From: Vibrio tubiashii ATCC 19109
GTDB lineage: Bacteria > Pseudomonadota > Gammaproteobacteria > Enterobacterales > Vibrionaceae
Reading direction: 5' to 3'
Length of the DNA stretch: 64,000 nt
Assembly: GCF_000772105.1 (NCBI RefSeq)
Contig: NZ_CP009354.1
Location: forward strand, 1,426,001 to 1,490,000
The position numbers and the translations under genes are program-made. Shown in pieces: positions 1 through 8,010 of the stretch. The notes beneath the pieces were generated by a model, which was not told the DNA's origin, did not search any database, and worked only from the letters and a program-made list of their open reading frames with translations. How positions within the stretch are numbered: position 1 is the stretch's first letter; the number at the start of each line of letters is the position of its first letter.

Positions 1-102
1 AGGCGAGTTAGGTAAGTGATTGTATCACTAAAGTTCGCCGTATCACTCGCAACAGAGAGGGAGAGACACTATCATATGTTCTAATTTCACTAACTAAGAA
101 CA

Positions 103-441
103 ATGACTATGTCTTTTCCTCCTTGCCCGAACTGCCAATCTGAGTATGTTTACCAAGATCAAATCAACCTAATATGCCCAGAGTGTGCTCATGAGTGGAA
201 CCCCAACGAGCCTGATGAAAGCGTGTTTACCGCGAAAGATGCCAACGGCACCGCCCTTGAAGAGGGTGATAAAGTGACGCTAGCGAAAGATCTAAAAGTC
301 AAAGGGAGCTCTTTGGTGCTTAAAATTGGCACAAAAGCTGTGATTAGACGAATTGTTGAAGGCAAAGACCATGAACTTGATTGCAAAGTTGATGGTGCGG
401 GAGAAATGATGGTGACCGCCAAGTTTGTTAAGAAAGCATAA
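103..441 (+). CDS. PhnA/YjdM-like zinc-ribbon protein
   Basis: Small 112-residue protein of the PhnA/YjdM family. The N-terminus has two CxxC pairs (CPNC and CPEC, within the first ~30 residues) forming a zinc ribbon, followed by a basic beta-rich domain (residues ~40-112) typical of the family, whose historical name 'alkylphosphonate utilisation' is not supported biochemically. Length matches the family. The first ATG (103) and an ATG two codons later (109) are both possible; no strong ribosome-binding site is visible for either. It ends 26 bp before the MerR gene and may be cotranscribed with it. Family assignment is secure, function unknown. Confidence 0.85.
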   Translation: MTMSFPPCPNCQSEYVYQDQINLICPECAHEWNPNEPDESVFTAKDANGTALEEGDKVTLAKDLKVKGSSLVLKIGTKAVIRRIVEGKDHELDCKVDGAGEMMVTAKFVKKA

Positions 442-467
442 AGTCACTGATAAATCAGAGGGAGTGT

Positions 468-824
468 ATGAACATTAAGGAATTTTCGCAATTAGTCGGC
501 CTTTCGGCACATACACTCCGATATTACGAGAAAATTGGGTTACTAAGAAATGTCCAGCGCAGTCCAAGTGGCCATAGGGCTTACACGTCGCGCGATATTG
601 AGTGGATAAGTTTTGTAATACGTTTGAAAGAAACAGGAATGCCCCTGGAAGAAATCTTGGATTACGCAAAGCTAAGAGAACTCGGTTCAGGCACATTATC
701 AGAACGCCAGCAACTACTTGAACAACATCGAGAAAATTTGCTTTCCCACATTCAACAGCTCAATCAGCATATGGTGGCTCTGGATGAAAAGATCAAACGT
801 TATCAATCAGGAAAAGTAGCTTGA
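468..824 (+). CDS. MerR-family transcriptional regulator
   Basis: 118 residues. The N-terminal winged helix-turn-helix (residues 1-70) is typical MerR: a helix-turn-helix start, the LRYYEKIGLL motif, then SGHRAY and a GMPLEEI segment. A C-terminal dimerisation coiled coil follows (residues ~75-115), with no metal-binding cysteines, so the effector is likely organic or redox rather than a metal. The start has a GGGAG ribosome-binding site. The stop codon lies inside the -35 box of a MerR-type promoter driving the next gene, so this regulator most likely activates the carboxymuconolactone-decarboxylase-like gene just downstream. Confidence 0.92.
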   Translation: MNIKEFSQLVGLSAHTLRYYEKIGLLRNVQRSPSGHRAYTSRDIEWISFVIRLKETGMPLEEILDYAKLRELGSGTLSERQQLLEQHRENLLSHIQQLNQHMVALDEKIKRYQSGKVA

Positions 825-851
825 CTTAGAGTTAACTCTAACTTGTAAGGT
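821..851 (+). promoter_or_regulatory. MerR-type promoter with 19-bp spacer and operator dyad
   Basis: A TTGACT -35 box (821-826) and a TAAGGT -10 box (846-851) are separated by 19 bp, the over-long spacer that defines MerR-activated promoters. The spacer contains a perfect 14-bp palindrome, TAGAGTTAACTCTA (827-840), the expected position of the MerR dimer. Transcription would begin near 858, so the downstream gene must start at 883 and not at 850. Confidence 0.85.
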
Positions 852-882
852 GTTTCCTCACTTCAATACAGGAAACACACTT

Positions 883-1269
883 ATGAAGCTTAATCGATTC
901 GAACTAGGTTTAGAACAGTTAGACAAAATAGACGGTAAGGCAGGAAGAAACGTTATTGAAAGCCTTGAGGATGTCTGCCCAGATTTAGCCAAATTCATTA
1001 TTGAATATCCATTCGGTGATATATACACCCGCGAGGGGCTTGATATTAAATCCAGAGAGATTGCTACAGTCGCAGCGCTCACTGCGCTCGGGAATTGTGC
1101 ACCTCAACTAAAGGTTCATTTACATGCCGCCTTAAACGTCGGTTGTAGTGAAGAAGAAATCAAAGAGGTGATACTACAAATGTCTGTGTACGCAGGCTTT
1201 CCCGCGGCGTTGAATGGGATGTTTGCTTTTAAAGAGGTTCTGGCCGAAAAGATACAAAACCTTGATTAA
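883..1269 (+). CDS. Carboxymuconolactone decarboxylase (CMD) family protein
   Basis: 128 residues when started at the ATG with an AGGAAAC ribosome-binding site; an upstream in-frame ATG at 850 lies inside the promoter. The CMD/AhpD fold is recognisable from the segment around Cys72 with His79/His81 and the following EEIKEVILQMSVYAGFPAALN helix pattern. There is no CxxC pair, so it resembles gamma-carboxymuconolactone decarboxylase-like proteins rather than the AhpD peroxidase type. Under the control of the adjacent MerR regulator. It is probably an enzyme dealing with a small reactive or aromatic compound, but the substrate cannot be inferred. Confidence 0.88.
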   Translation: MKLNRFELGLEQLDKIDGKAGRNVIESLEDVCPDLAKFIIEYPFGDIYTREGLDIKSREIATVAALTALGNCAPQLKVHLHAALNVGCSEEEIKEVILQMSVYAGFPAALNGMFAFKEVLAEKIQNLD

Positions 1270-1341
1270 ATACCTATGGCACCTTAATGTTGAAAAAAAC
1301 TCTCTTCTCTAAGCGAGTATTTTTAAGGATCATAGACAAAC

Positions 1342-1821
1342 ATGGACTCAACAAGTCAAAAGTATCTCGATCAATTTCTTGCGACGTTATCCCCTAGCGT
1401 CGCCAAGCAATACACTTCATTTAGTGCTGATTATTTCTGCGCTGATGAACACAATGCCAACCTATGTGCGGATTTGATCTTGCGTGGCGAGAAAACCGCT
1501 TCGTGTAGCATGGAGTATTGGTACAGCCATGAAGATGAGCTAATGCCACAAGTTGGCCACCTACAAGTGGTGACCAATTGGCAGGGTGAGCCCGTTTGCA
1601 TTATTGAAGTCACTTCCGTTTCAACCTGTCCATACAATCAAGTAACGGCTGAGTTTGCTGCATCTGAAGGGGAAGGTGATAAATCACTCCGCTGGTGGCG
1701 TGAGGCTCATTGGAAGTTTTTCTCTTTAGAGTGCGAAGAGCTAAACATCGCACCGAGTGAAGAGATGCTATTGGTTCTTGAGCGTTTTAAAGTGGTCTAT
1801 CGCGAAAGTTTTGAGCAATAA
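1342..1821 (+). CDS. ASCH domain-containing protein
   Basis: 159-residue protein consisting of one ASCH (PUA-like beta-barrel) domain. Visible family features are the LRGEKTASCS segment (near residue 50), PQVGHLQVV, and the acidic AASEGEGDKSLRWWREAHWKFF block (split around residue 115). ASCH proteins are suspected RNA- or nucleoside-binding proteins; one relative, E. coli YqfB, is an amidohydrolase acting on N4-acetylcytidine, but this longer form belongs to a different subgroup. Monocistronic as far as can be seen; an AAGGA site lies 12 bases upstream of the start. Confidence 0.88.
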   Translation: MDSTSQKYLDQFLATLSPSVAKQYTSFSADYFCADEHNANLCADLILRGEKTASCSMEYWYSHEDELMPQVGHLQVVTNWQGEPVCIIEVTSVSTCPYNQVTAEFAASEGEGDKSLRWWREAHWKFFSLECEELNIAPSEEMLLVLERFKVVYRESFEQ

Positions 1822-1943
1822 ATCACTTTAATTTTATGAAAATTTCAATAAGGGTAAGGTAAATTACTAATAATTGATTTCCTTTGGGTTCATATTCAAT
1901 GAGACGGTGAACGGGTGAAGTTCAACCAACAGGAAATCAACTT

Positions 1944-2963
1944 ATGACCACTAAACGGGATGGCGGGCTAACGGAACTGCAGATTGAACGCTTTCATCGA
2001 GACGGATTTATAGGCCCACTCCCCAAATTTTGCGAAGAAGCGCTAGTAGATGAAGTGCATTTATCGTGCTTAGAAGCAGTTAATAATCCCCACCCTCACC
2101 CGATATACGGTCGATACTCCGTTCGAGACTGGCATCTAGTCTTCTCAAGGATGGAAGAGTTCCTTACACACCCTGTGTTAGTCGATGTGTTGCGATCATT
2201 GATTGGTAACGATCTCGTATTATGGCGTTCTAAGATCTTCTATAAGAAGACCAATGAAAGAGGTACTGGATGGCACCAGGAATGGGGTGATTTTGATGGA
2301 GAAGAAATTGGCAATTGTAAACCGAGTCTAAGACCACAAAACAGGGAAAATAACTGGTGGAATATTACAGTTTGGGTCGCTTTGACGGACGTAGAACTGG
2401 AGTGTGCGCCTCTAAGGTTTATTAGAGGTTCACATAAGAAGAAATATCCCAAGAAAATGGTCCCAATGCCTCAATCCGAGTTTTGGCATGATCCATTTAT
2501 TGGCTGTAAGTCTGTAGCCGATATAGTGGATAGAGCACGAAATTTGACGTTAGTGCTCGATGTCGATACTTCAAAAATTTTTGAAGGCGTAGATGTTTCT
2601 CGATATACCTTGGAAGAAGCGAAAGAGCATGTTCGATGTCATTTAGAAAAATTCCCCGCTAAGAAGACACTTGGTATTGATGAAAGTAAAGAAGACATTG
2701 TGACTTTGCCAATGAAGCGAGGTGAGTTTGTTGTTTTCACTGAGCGCACAATGCATGGATCACTGTCCAACCTGTCGAATAAAGATCGTTTAGCGGTAAA
2801 TTTCAGAGTGACAACGACTGATACAGATATCTACCCAAGCCGACATCAAGGTGACTTTATAGATGGCTCAAACTTAGATATCACAAAGCATGAGAACCTC
2901 CTTTTAAGCGGAGAAGATCTTTCTCTTGGCCGCAATAAGTATCGCTTAGGTAAAAGGAGGTAA
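1944..2963 (+). CDS. PhyH-family Fe(II)/2-oxoglutarate-dependent oxygenase
   Basis: 339 residues; phytanoyl-CoA dioxygenase-like double-stranded beta-helix enzyme. The iron facial triad can be read as His111-x-Glu113 (WHQEWGD) and distal His271 (TMHGS), with Arg282 or Arg288 as the 2-oxoglutarate carboxylate anchor. The acidic ligand argues for hydroxylase/oxidase rather than halogenase activity, since halogenases lose it. First gene of a three-gene unit: four bases after its stop comes the PLP enzyme, whose stop overlaps the exporter. The pairing of a PhyH-type oxygenase with an SHMT-like enzyme recalls LipL/LipK of glycyl-uridine biosynthesis; this is inference. Substrate unknown; it may oxidise a small molecule to an aldehyde. 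Confidence 0.85.
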   Translation: MTTKRDGGLTELQIERFHRDGFIGPLPKFCEEALVDEVHLSCLEAVNNPHPHPIYGRYSVRDWHLVFSRMEEFLTHPVLVDVLRSLIGNDLVLWRSKIFYKKTNERGTGWHQEWGDFDGEEIGNCKPSLRPQNRENNWWNITVWVALTDVELECAPLRFIRGSHKKKYPKKMVPMPQSEFWHDPFIGCKSVADIVDRARNLTLVLDVDTSKIFEGVDVSRYTLEEAKEHVRCHLEKFPAKKTLGIDESKEDIVTLPMKRGEFVVFTERTMHGSLSNLSNKDRLAVNFRVTTTDTDIYPSRHQGDFIDGSNLDITKHENLLLSGEDLSLGRNKYRLGKRR

Positions 2964-2967
2964 CGAA

Positions 2968-4290
2968 GTGTGTATTCAGACTCAATGTCACGAACAGCGT
3001 ATACTTGTCGAAGCTGAACGATTTATAGAAAACTCAACTACCTCCGAGTTGCGTAATTACTTGATAGATCTAGTGAACAAACATGAAAAGGTAAGAGTTG
3101 AACTAGGTATTAATCTTGTGGCCGCAGAGGCCCCAATGAGTAGTTTTGCTCGAAACTTGCTCAGCTGTGATTTGGGGTCACGTGCTTCTGGAGGTGCGAT
3201 AGGGCGTAGAAGTAGAGTGTTCACTGGGCTTGATGCTGCTGATGAAATCGAAGCATTAAGTATGTCGCTTCTAAAGGGGTTGTTCGATTGTAAATACGCT
3301 GATCATCGACCGCTTGGAGGTTTGCACGCCAATATGATCGTATATGCATCGTTAAAGCGGTATCTCTATACCTCCGATTTGATGACCTTAGACTTGATGC
3401 ATGGCGGAAATAGCTCGAACCACATTTTGGGACCACCAGGGGTACTAGGCTATTCAATTGGTTTTATTCCGGTTGATGAGCGTAGTTTGAAGATTGATCT
3501 CGACAGATTCGAGGATGTAGCGAAAAGAAAAAAACCATCCTTAGTGAGTTTAGGGGCGGGTGTTAACCTTTTCCCATTTCCAGTGACAGAGATTAAAGAG
3601 ATCGTATCTCGTTGGTCTGGAAAGATTTTATTTGATGGTGCTCATCAGGCGGGGTTAATTGCCGCTGGGATGTATCCAAACCCATTAACACAGGGAGCCG
3701 ATGTATTCACCGCCTCAACTGGGAAAACCTTCAGCGGTCCTCAAGGTGGTCTCATATGTTGGAACTCTGGCGAACTTTCCGATGCTTTAAGTACGACAAT
3801 TTTTCCGACCCTAACTGGTTCTCATCAGCTTAATCGAGTGGCAGCGCTAGTCGCTTCCTCTATCGAAATGAAAACGCATGGAAAAGAGTATATGGCACAA
3901 GGAATCAATAATGCTAAGCGCTTTGCTTCCGCATTGTATGATGAAGGCCTTGATGTTCTCTATGCAGACTATGACTTTACGGAAACACATCAAGTGCTGG
4001 TTCATTGGAAGCATCCGGAGGGCGCAAAAGCTGCGTGCTTTCGACTCGCAAGTGTTGGCATCTTTGCCAATGCAGTCCCTTTACCGGGAGATAACAGTCT
4101 GCTGTCTGGAATACGGTTTGGCATGACCGAAGTAACACGATTAGGAATTAGGCCCGAAGAAATAATCGAAGTTGCAAAGATAACATCAGGTGTTTTACAT
4201 GGACACTATTCTTCAAAGCGCGCCCGATCACGAATAGCAGGCTTAGCTACGGTATTGTCAAATATCAACTATTGCTTGGAGGAAATCTGA
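2968..4290 (+). CDS. Serine hydroxymethyltransferase-like PLP enzyme (putative aldolase/transaldolase)
   Basis: 440 residues with the SHMT fold. Conserved: PLP lysine Lys253 in TASTGKTFSGPQGG, Asp223/His226 in FDGAHQAGL, and the substrate-carboxylate Arg383 (SGIRFG). Altered: the SHMT KYAEGYPGKRYYGG region, supplying folate- and substrate-site tyrosines, reads SRASGGAIGRRSRVFTG (71-87); the His before the lysine is Gly252; and the GGHLTHG stacking His is replaced (GGNSSNH). These changes argue against folate-dependent SHMT and for a folate-free aldolase or transaldolase. GTG start with a full AAAGGAGG site 7 bases upstream. It follows the PhyH oxygenase by 4 bp and overlaps the LysE exporter (TGATG), so the three are translationally coupled. 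Confidence 0.85.
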   Translation: MCIQTQCHEQRILVEAERFIENSTTSELRNYLIDLVNKHEKVRVELGINLVAAEAPMSSFARNLLSCDLGSRASGGAIGRRSRVFTGLDAADEIEALSMSLLKGLFDCKYADHRPLGGLHANMIVYASLKRYLYTSDLMTLDLMHGGNSSNHILGPPGVLGYSIGFIPVDERSLKIDLDRFEDVAKRKKPSLVSLGAGVNLFPFPVTEIKEIVSRWSGKILFDGAHQAGLIAAGMYPNPLTQGADVFTASTGKTFSGPQGGLICWNSGELSDALSTTIFPTLTGSHQLNRVAALVASSIEMKTHGKEYMAQGINNAKRFASALYDEGLDVLYADYDFTETHQVLVHWKHPEGAKAACFRLASVGIFANAVPLPGDNSLLSGIRFGMTEVTRLGIRPEEIIEVAKITSGVLHGHYSSKRARSRIAGLATVLSNINYCLEEI

Positions 4291-4928
4291 TGGCTTCAGG
4301 CATAGAGCTTACAACTTTTATGTTAGCGACTCTTCTTTACGCATTTATGCCGGGTCCAGCAATGCTTTACAGCATCGCACAGACAATTTCAGGTGGGCGT
4401 CGAGTTGGTTTAATGGCTGCATTTGGCCTCCACATAGGTGGGTACTTTCATGTGGTTATGGCAGTGTTAGGTTTGTCAGCCATCCTGACTGCGCGCCCAG
4501 AGCTCTATTCTATAGTACAAAAACTAGGGGCGTTGTACTTAGTTTGGCTAGGATTTCGGCGTATTTTTCTAACGAAGCATGTGTGTGGTGCAATGCTTTT
4601 GGATGGTTCAGCTAATCAAGCGAGGAGGACGTTTATAGATAGTGTCATCGTTGATGTTCTCAATCCCAAAGCAGCGATTTTCTATCTTGCGTTTCTACCG
4701 CAATTCGTCAATGAACAGGGCAGTGTTGCCGTATGGTTACAAATGCTCATTCTAGGTGTTATTACCAATATCACCTTTAGCAGTGCAGATTTCATCAGTG
4801 TCTTGTTATCAGACAACCTCAAGATTAAGTTTAACTCGAATAAGCTATGGGTTGAGTCTCTCGCTCGTTGGGCTGGCTCTATTTTCATTATCTTAGGTGT
4901 AATGGCATTTTTGAACACTAGTAGTTGA
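4290..4928 (+). CDS. LysE/RhtB-family amino-acid exporter
   Basis: 212-residue inner-membrane protein with about six hydrophobic segments and the LysE hallmark near the N-terminus (FMPGPAMLY), plus the LGALYLVWLGFR and DVLNPKAAIFYLAFLPQFV motifs. The start is set at 4290, where a GGAGG ribosome-binding site precedes an ATG overlapping the preceding stop codon; an ATG six codons upstream has no site. LysE proteins export amino acids or analogues by proton exchange. As the third gene of the oxygenase-PLP enzyme cassette it presumably exports, or protects against, the amino-acid-like product. Family certain, cargo inferred. Confidence 0.9.
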   Translation: MASGIELTTFMLATLLYAFMPGPAMLYSIAQTISGGRRVGLMAAFGLHIGGYFHVVMAVLGLSAILTARPELYSIVQKLGALYLVWLGFRRIFLTKHVCGAMLLDGSANQARRTFIDSVIVDVLNPKAAIFYLAFLPQFVNEQGSVAVWLQMLILGVITNITFSSADFISVLLSDNLKIKFNSNKLWVESLARWAGSIFIILGVMAFLNTSS

Positions 4929-5002
4929 ACTACTGACAGTAGGTGTCAGTAGAAGGTGGATAGTATGGATCAAAATGTATATCACACGGAGTCTATAGAT
5001 AA

Positions 5003-5416
5003 ATGAAGCCTGATAACAACTTTGCTGTTTGCCTATGTGGGAAAGTAGAGATGAAGATAAAGTGGAAGAATTCGAAATACACGGTATGTCATTGTAACTC
5101 CTGCCAGAAGTGGAGTGGAGGCCCTCTCTTAATGGCTTCCTGTGGTACTGAGATCGCTTTTGAAGGGCGAGAATTTATTAAAGAGTATCGTTCTTCTCCT
5201 TGGGCAACTCGGGCTTTCTGTACTGAATGTGGCACGCATCTATTTAGCCGCTTTATTGAGAATAACAGCTACAACATTCCGGTAGGGCTATTACCTAGTA
5301 ACGAGAATATGGCAATGGACGTTCAATACTTTATTGACCAAAAACCAAAACACTATAGCTTTGCAAATCAAACGAAAACGATGACCAATGCCCAAGTGTT
5401 GGCGTATTTTAGTTAA
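5003..5416 (+). CDS. GFA family zinc protein (CENP-V/GFA domain)
   Basis: 137-residue protein built entirely of the GFA zinc domain. The metal-binding cysteines are visible: Cys10 and Cys12 (CLC), Cys29/31/34 (CHCNSC), and Cys73/Cys76 (FCTECG). The family includes glutathione-dependent formaldehyde-activating enzyme, but most members have no tested activity and the name should not be read as function. A GGAG site lies 11 bases upstream. The following GyrI-like gene begins 11 bp after its stop, suggesting cotranscription. Confidence 0.9.
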   Translation: MKPDNNFAVCLCGKVEMKIKWKNSKYTVCHCNSCQKWSGGPLLMASCGTEIAFEGREFIKEYRSSPWATRAFCTECGTHLFSRFIENNSYNIPVGLLPSNENMAMDVQYFIDQKPKHYSFANQTKTMTNAQVLAYFS

Positions 5417-5427
5417 CGAGATTAAAC

Positions 5428-5880
5428 ATGGAATTACAAACTATCAAAGAAATTGAGTTAGCAGGCTTTTCAGTCAGAACCACCAATGCAAAAGAACAAC
5501 TCGCAGTAACTTCAAAAATCGGTCAGCTATGGGAAGTTTTTTATAATCAAGCGCTACCCAAGTTGAGCCCAGATTCGCGTATTTACGGTGTGTACACCAA
5601 CTACGAATCTGATTGTAATGGAGCGTACGATGTTGTTGCGTGCTCTGATGCGTTAAAAAGTGAAACTGAAGGTGGTTTCGTAAAAACTCAGATTAAGGAA
5701 GGCTCTTATTTAGTGTTTGCTGCTGAGGGAGATTTTCCTAAAGTTGTTATCAACTTATGGGAAGTAATTTGGAATTACTTTGAAGCCGATGATTGCTCCT
5801 ATAAGCGTGCTTATACGACGGACTTTGAGTTTTACAAAGGTGCTCAAGAGGTAGAGATTTACATTGCCGTCGAGTCATAG
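5428..5880 (+). CDS. GyrI-like / AraC effector-binding domain protein
   Basis: 150 residues forming a single stand-alone GyrI-like small-molecule-binding domain, without a DNA-binding domain. Family signs are the early AGFSVRTTN strand, the RIYGVYTNYES segment and the late ACSDAL...GSYLVFAAEGDFP pattern. Such proteins bind or hydrolyse small toxic compounds or act as gyrase-interacting proteins. Begins 11 bp after the GFA gene and is likely in one transcript with it. Ligand unknown. Confidence 0.85.
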   Translation: MELQTIKEIELAGFSVRTTNAKEQLAVTSKIGQLWEVFYNQALPKLSPDSRIYGVYTNYESDCNGAYDVVACSDALKSETEGGFVKTQIKEGSYLVFAAEGDFPKVVINLWEVIWNYFEADDCSYKRAYTTDFEFYKGAQEVEIYIAVES

Positions 5881-5971
5881 ACTTAGATCCTCTCTTCGTG
5901 TGCTTTCTACTGGTCGAAGCTAGTCAAACGATGTTAAGTTATCGTTACTAAAGACAAAAGTAGAGAAGAGC

Positions 5972-6268
5972 ATGATTCGGCACATACTACTGATTAAGTT
6001 TAAACAAGACGCTCAGTTATCAGAGATTGCAAAACTTAGAGCCCTTTTTGAGCAAATGCCTAGCAAAGTGGAAGGTGTAGCAGAGGTTGAGTGGGGGCTG
6101 AACGATAGTCCAGAAGACAAAAACCAAGGATTCACGCATTCAGTCTTGATGACGTTTGTAGATGAGGCTGGGCGACAAAACTATTTACCTCATCCAGAAC
6201 ATGATGCGCTGAAAGACGTGTTCCGCCCTCTGTTAGATGACATCATCGTATTCGACTATCAAGTGTAG
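5972..6268 (+). CDS. Dabb family (stress-responsive alpha/beta barrel) protein
   Basis: 98-residue dimeric alpha-beta barrel protein. It starts with the canonical MIRHILLIKFK strand and contains the GVAEVEWGLN segment, the FTHSVLMTFVDE strand and the HPEHDALKDVFRPLLDDIIVFDY ending (shown here in part) typical of Dabb domains. Plant relatives are cyclases, but bacterial members are mostly uncharacterised. Preceded by an AGAGAAGAG ribosome-binding site. Ends 31 bp before the acetyltransferase gene. Confidence 0.88.
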   Translation: MIRHILLIKFKQDAQLSEIAKLRALFEQMPSKVEGVAEVEWGLNDSPEDKNQGFTHSVLMTFVDEAGRQNYLPHPEHDALKDVFRPLLDDIIVFDYQV

Positions 6269-6299
6269 AGCTTAGTGATTGAAAAAGGAGTTTTCTTGG

Positions 6300-6725
6300 A
6301 TGCAGTTAGTATTTAATCCGGCTTCGGACGCTCGATACGCTGAGTCTCTGACTCTTGAAAATATGTCGGCGTATTATCAAAGTAGAGGAATAGAGTGGGA
6401 TCATCAACGCTTTCTCGAAAGTTGGCAAGAGCTAGATAACTTTGAAATCTGTGTGGATGAAGAGCGAGTTGGTTTAGTTCGCTTTAGTTATGACCAAGGT
6501 GAAACAACGTATCTACGAGATTTCCAGTTAGAGCCACAGTTTCAAGGCAGAGGCTATGGCTCTAAATCTATAAGCTTGATAAAACAGCATGCAAGGGAGC
6601 GAGTCTGCTCACAAATCATCTTGAGGGTGTTTATTGAAAACCCTGCAGTACAACTCTACCAAGCACATGGCTTTTCCAAGTCTTCTGAAAATAACGGACT
6701 GATGGAAATGGTATGTAGGCTATAG
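6300..6725 (+). CDS. GNAT family N-acetyltransferase
   Basis: 141 residues. The acetyl-CoA-binding motif A is seen as QLEPQFQGRGYGSKSI (Q/RxxGxG/A pattern, about residues 80-95), followed by the motif B segment with AVQLYQAHGF. The ATG at 6300 is chosen because AAAAAGGAG lies 9 bases upstream; an in-frame TTG at 6279 would put that site inside the gene. Acetylates an unknown amine substrate. Part of the run of small co-oriented genes between 5.0 and 8.8 kb. Confidence 0.9.
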   Translation: MQLVFNPASDARYAESLTLENMSAYYQSRGIEWDHQRFLESWQELDNFEICVDEERVGLVRFSYDQGETTYLRDFQLEPQFQGRGYGSKSISLIKQHARERVCSQIILRVFIENPAVQLYQAHGFSKSSENNGLMEMVCRL

Positions 6726-6767
6726 CACAGTACCTATTGCAGTATCTTAGATACAGGAGGTAAGCGC

Positions 6768-7544
6768 TTGAGTGAAAAGAATCTTGCCAAGATGGGCTCT
6801 GCTAAGGTGACTCTCGTTGAATACAACGGCCGTCGCTGCATTAAAAAGGCCAACGCGTCACAAGTTGAGAGAGATTTTTACCAGCACACCGCCAATAAGA
6901 TCTCTGGTGTTAATACTCCGCAACTGGTCGATTTAGTCGGTGACACCCTTTATATCGAATACATTCCTAAGCAGGTGAGCTTAGCATTTTTGCACCTCCA
7001 ACCTAGCTGCTTTCAACAGTTAGCTGCCATTCATCAATCATCTCATGTTCCTCAATTCAATCTGAAACAACATCAGTGGACGCAGGCTGCTACCGATAGT
7101 GCGCTTAGCGTACTGGCGTTGCCCAATACAACGGGTGATGCTCTGATGACAATGTGCGCTTTAAGTGATGAGCTATTTTCGTCCAACACCTTGATATCGG
7201 GAGATAGCAACGAAGGAAACTGGGGCGCGCGTAAAAATGGAGAGCTTGTGCTGTTTGATTGGGAGCGATTTGGTAAAGGAAGTCCTGCGATTGATCTTGC
7301 GCCTCTAATTCGAGCGATGGGAACAATACAAGAGTACGACTTTATTGTTGATCGTTACTTAGAGTGCAACGATTGCATGACAAAAGATACATTACTCAAG
7401 CATGTTGTTTTAGCGAAAGGATGGATAGTGGTGGAAGTCACCAATTTGCTCATTTCTCGCAACAACAAGAATACGGAAATGTACTTAGACTGGTACAAGA
7501 GAGAATTGCCGAATTGGATGAGTCGAATTGAAAAGGTGTTGTAA
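6768..7544 (+). CDS. Aminoglycoside phosphotransferase (APH)-like kinase
   Basis: 258-residue APH/choline-kinase-fold protein. The catalytic loop reads SGDSNEGNWG (near residue 145), keeping the Asp and Asn of the Brenner motif but replacing its usual first His with Ser, and the metal-binding motif is LFDWERFGKGSPAIDLA. TTG start with AGGAGG 7 bases upstream; the next ATG is nine codons in and lacks a site. It ends 9 bp before the YjbR-like gene. Members phosphorylate small hydroxylated substrates; there is no reason to assume drug resistance. Confidence 0.82.
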   Translation: MSEKNLAKMGSAKVTLVEYNGRRCIKKANASQVERDFYQHTANKISGVNTPQLVDLVGDTLYIEYIPKQVSLAFLHLQPSCFQQLAAIHQSSHVPQFNLKQHQWTQAATDSALSVLALPNTTGDALMTMCALSDELFSSNTLISGDSNEGNWGARKNGELVLFDWERFGKGSPAIDLAPLIRAMGTIQEYDFIVDRYLECNDCMTKDTLLKHVVLAKGWIVVEVTNLLISRNNKNTEMYLDWYKRELPNWMSRIEKVL

Positions 7545-7553
7545 GGGGAAACC

Positions 7554-7922
7554 ATGACTTACGAAGAGTTTAATCAGTTCTGTGGAGAGTTCTCCGCGAC
7601 AAGCCACGTTATTCAATGGGGTAACTCTCACGTATGGAAAGTCGGTGGGAAAGTCTTTGCCATCGGTGGCTGGAGCGACGGTGGAGATGCGGCATTCACT
7701 TTCAAAACATCGGATTTGAACTTCCAGTTTCTGAGTGATTGTGACGGGTATAGACCCGCGCCTTATTTTGCTTCACGTGGCATGAAATGGATTCAACAAA
7801 CTCAAACATCAGGCGAGTTAGATGAAGACTTGAAATACTACTTGTCTGAGTCATATCGCTTGGTGGCTTTGGGGTTAAGTAAGCGAAAGCGGCAAGAGTT
7901 AGGGATATCAATTGAGATCTAG
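7554..7922 (+). CDS. MmcQ/YjbR family protein
   Basis: 122 residues, the full length of the MmcQ/YjbR (DUF419) family, a CyaY-like alpha/beta fold. Seen: the WKVGGKVFAIG strand, the FKTSDLNFQFLSD segment, and the ending LSESYRLVALGLSKRKR, which matches the family's helix after the YxLV motif. An AAGGGG ribosome-binding site precedes the ATG. The family is suspected to bind DNA or a small ligand; no function is established. Confidence 0.88.
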   Translation: MTYEEFNQFCGEFSATSHVIQWGNSHVWKVGGKVFAIGGWSDGGDAAFTFKTSDLNFQFLSDCDGYRPAPYFASRGMKWIQQTQTSGELDEDLKYYLSESYRLVALGLSKRKRQELGISIEI

Positions 7923-8010
7923 AGATCTCTGTAAATTGAAGACTCAATTTAGGCAGAAGGGGTTACATACACTAGTTTGGAATCTCGATTAATTGGAAAA
8001 GGAAGAAAAC

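Noticed and set aside
850..882. Upstream ATG for the CMD-family gene
   Set aside because: It falls at the -10 element of the MerR promoter, upstream of the expected transcription start.
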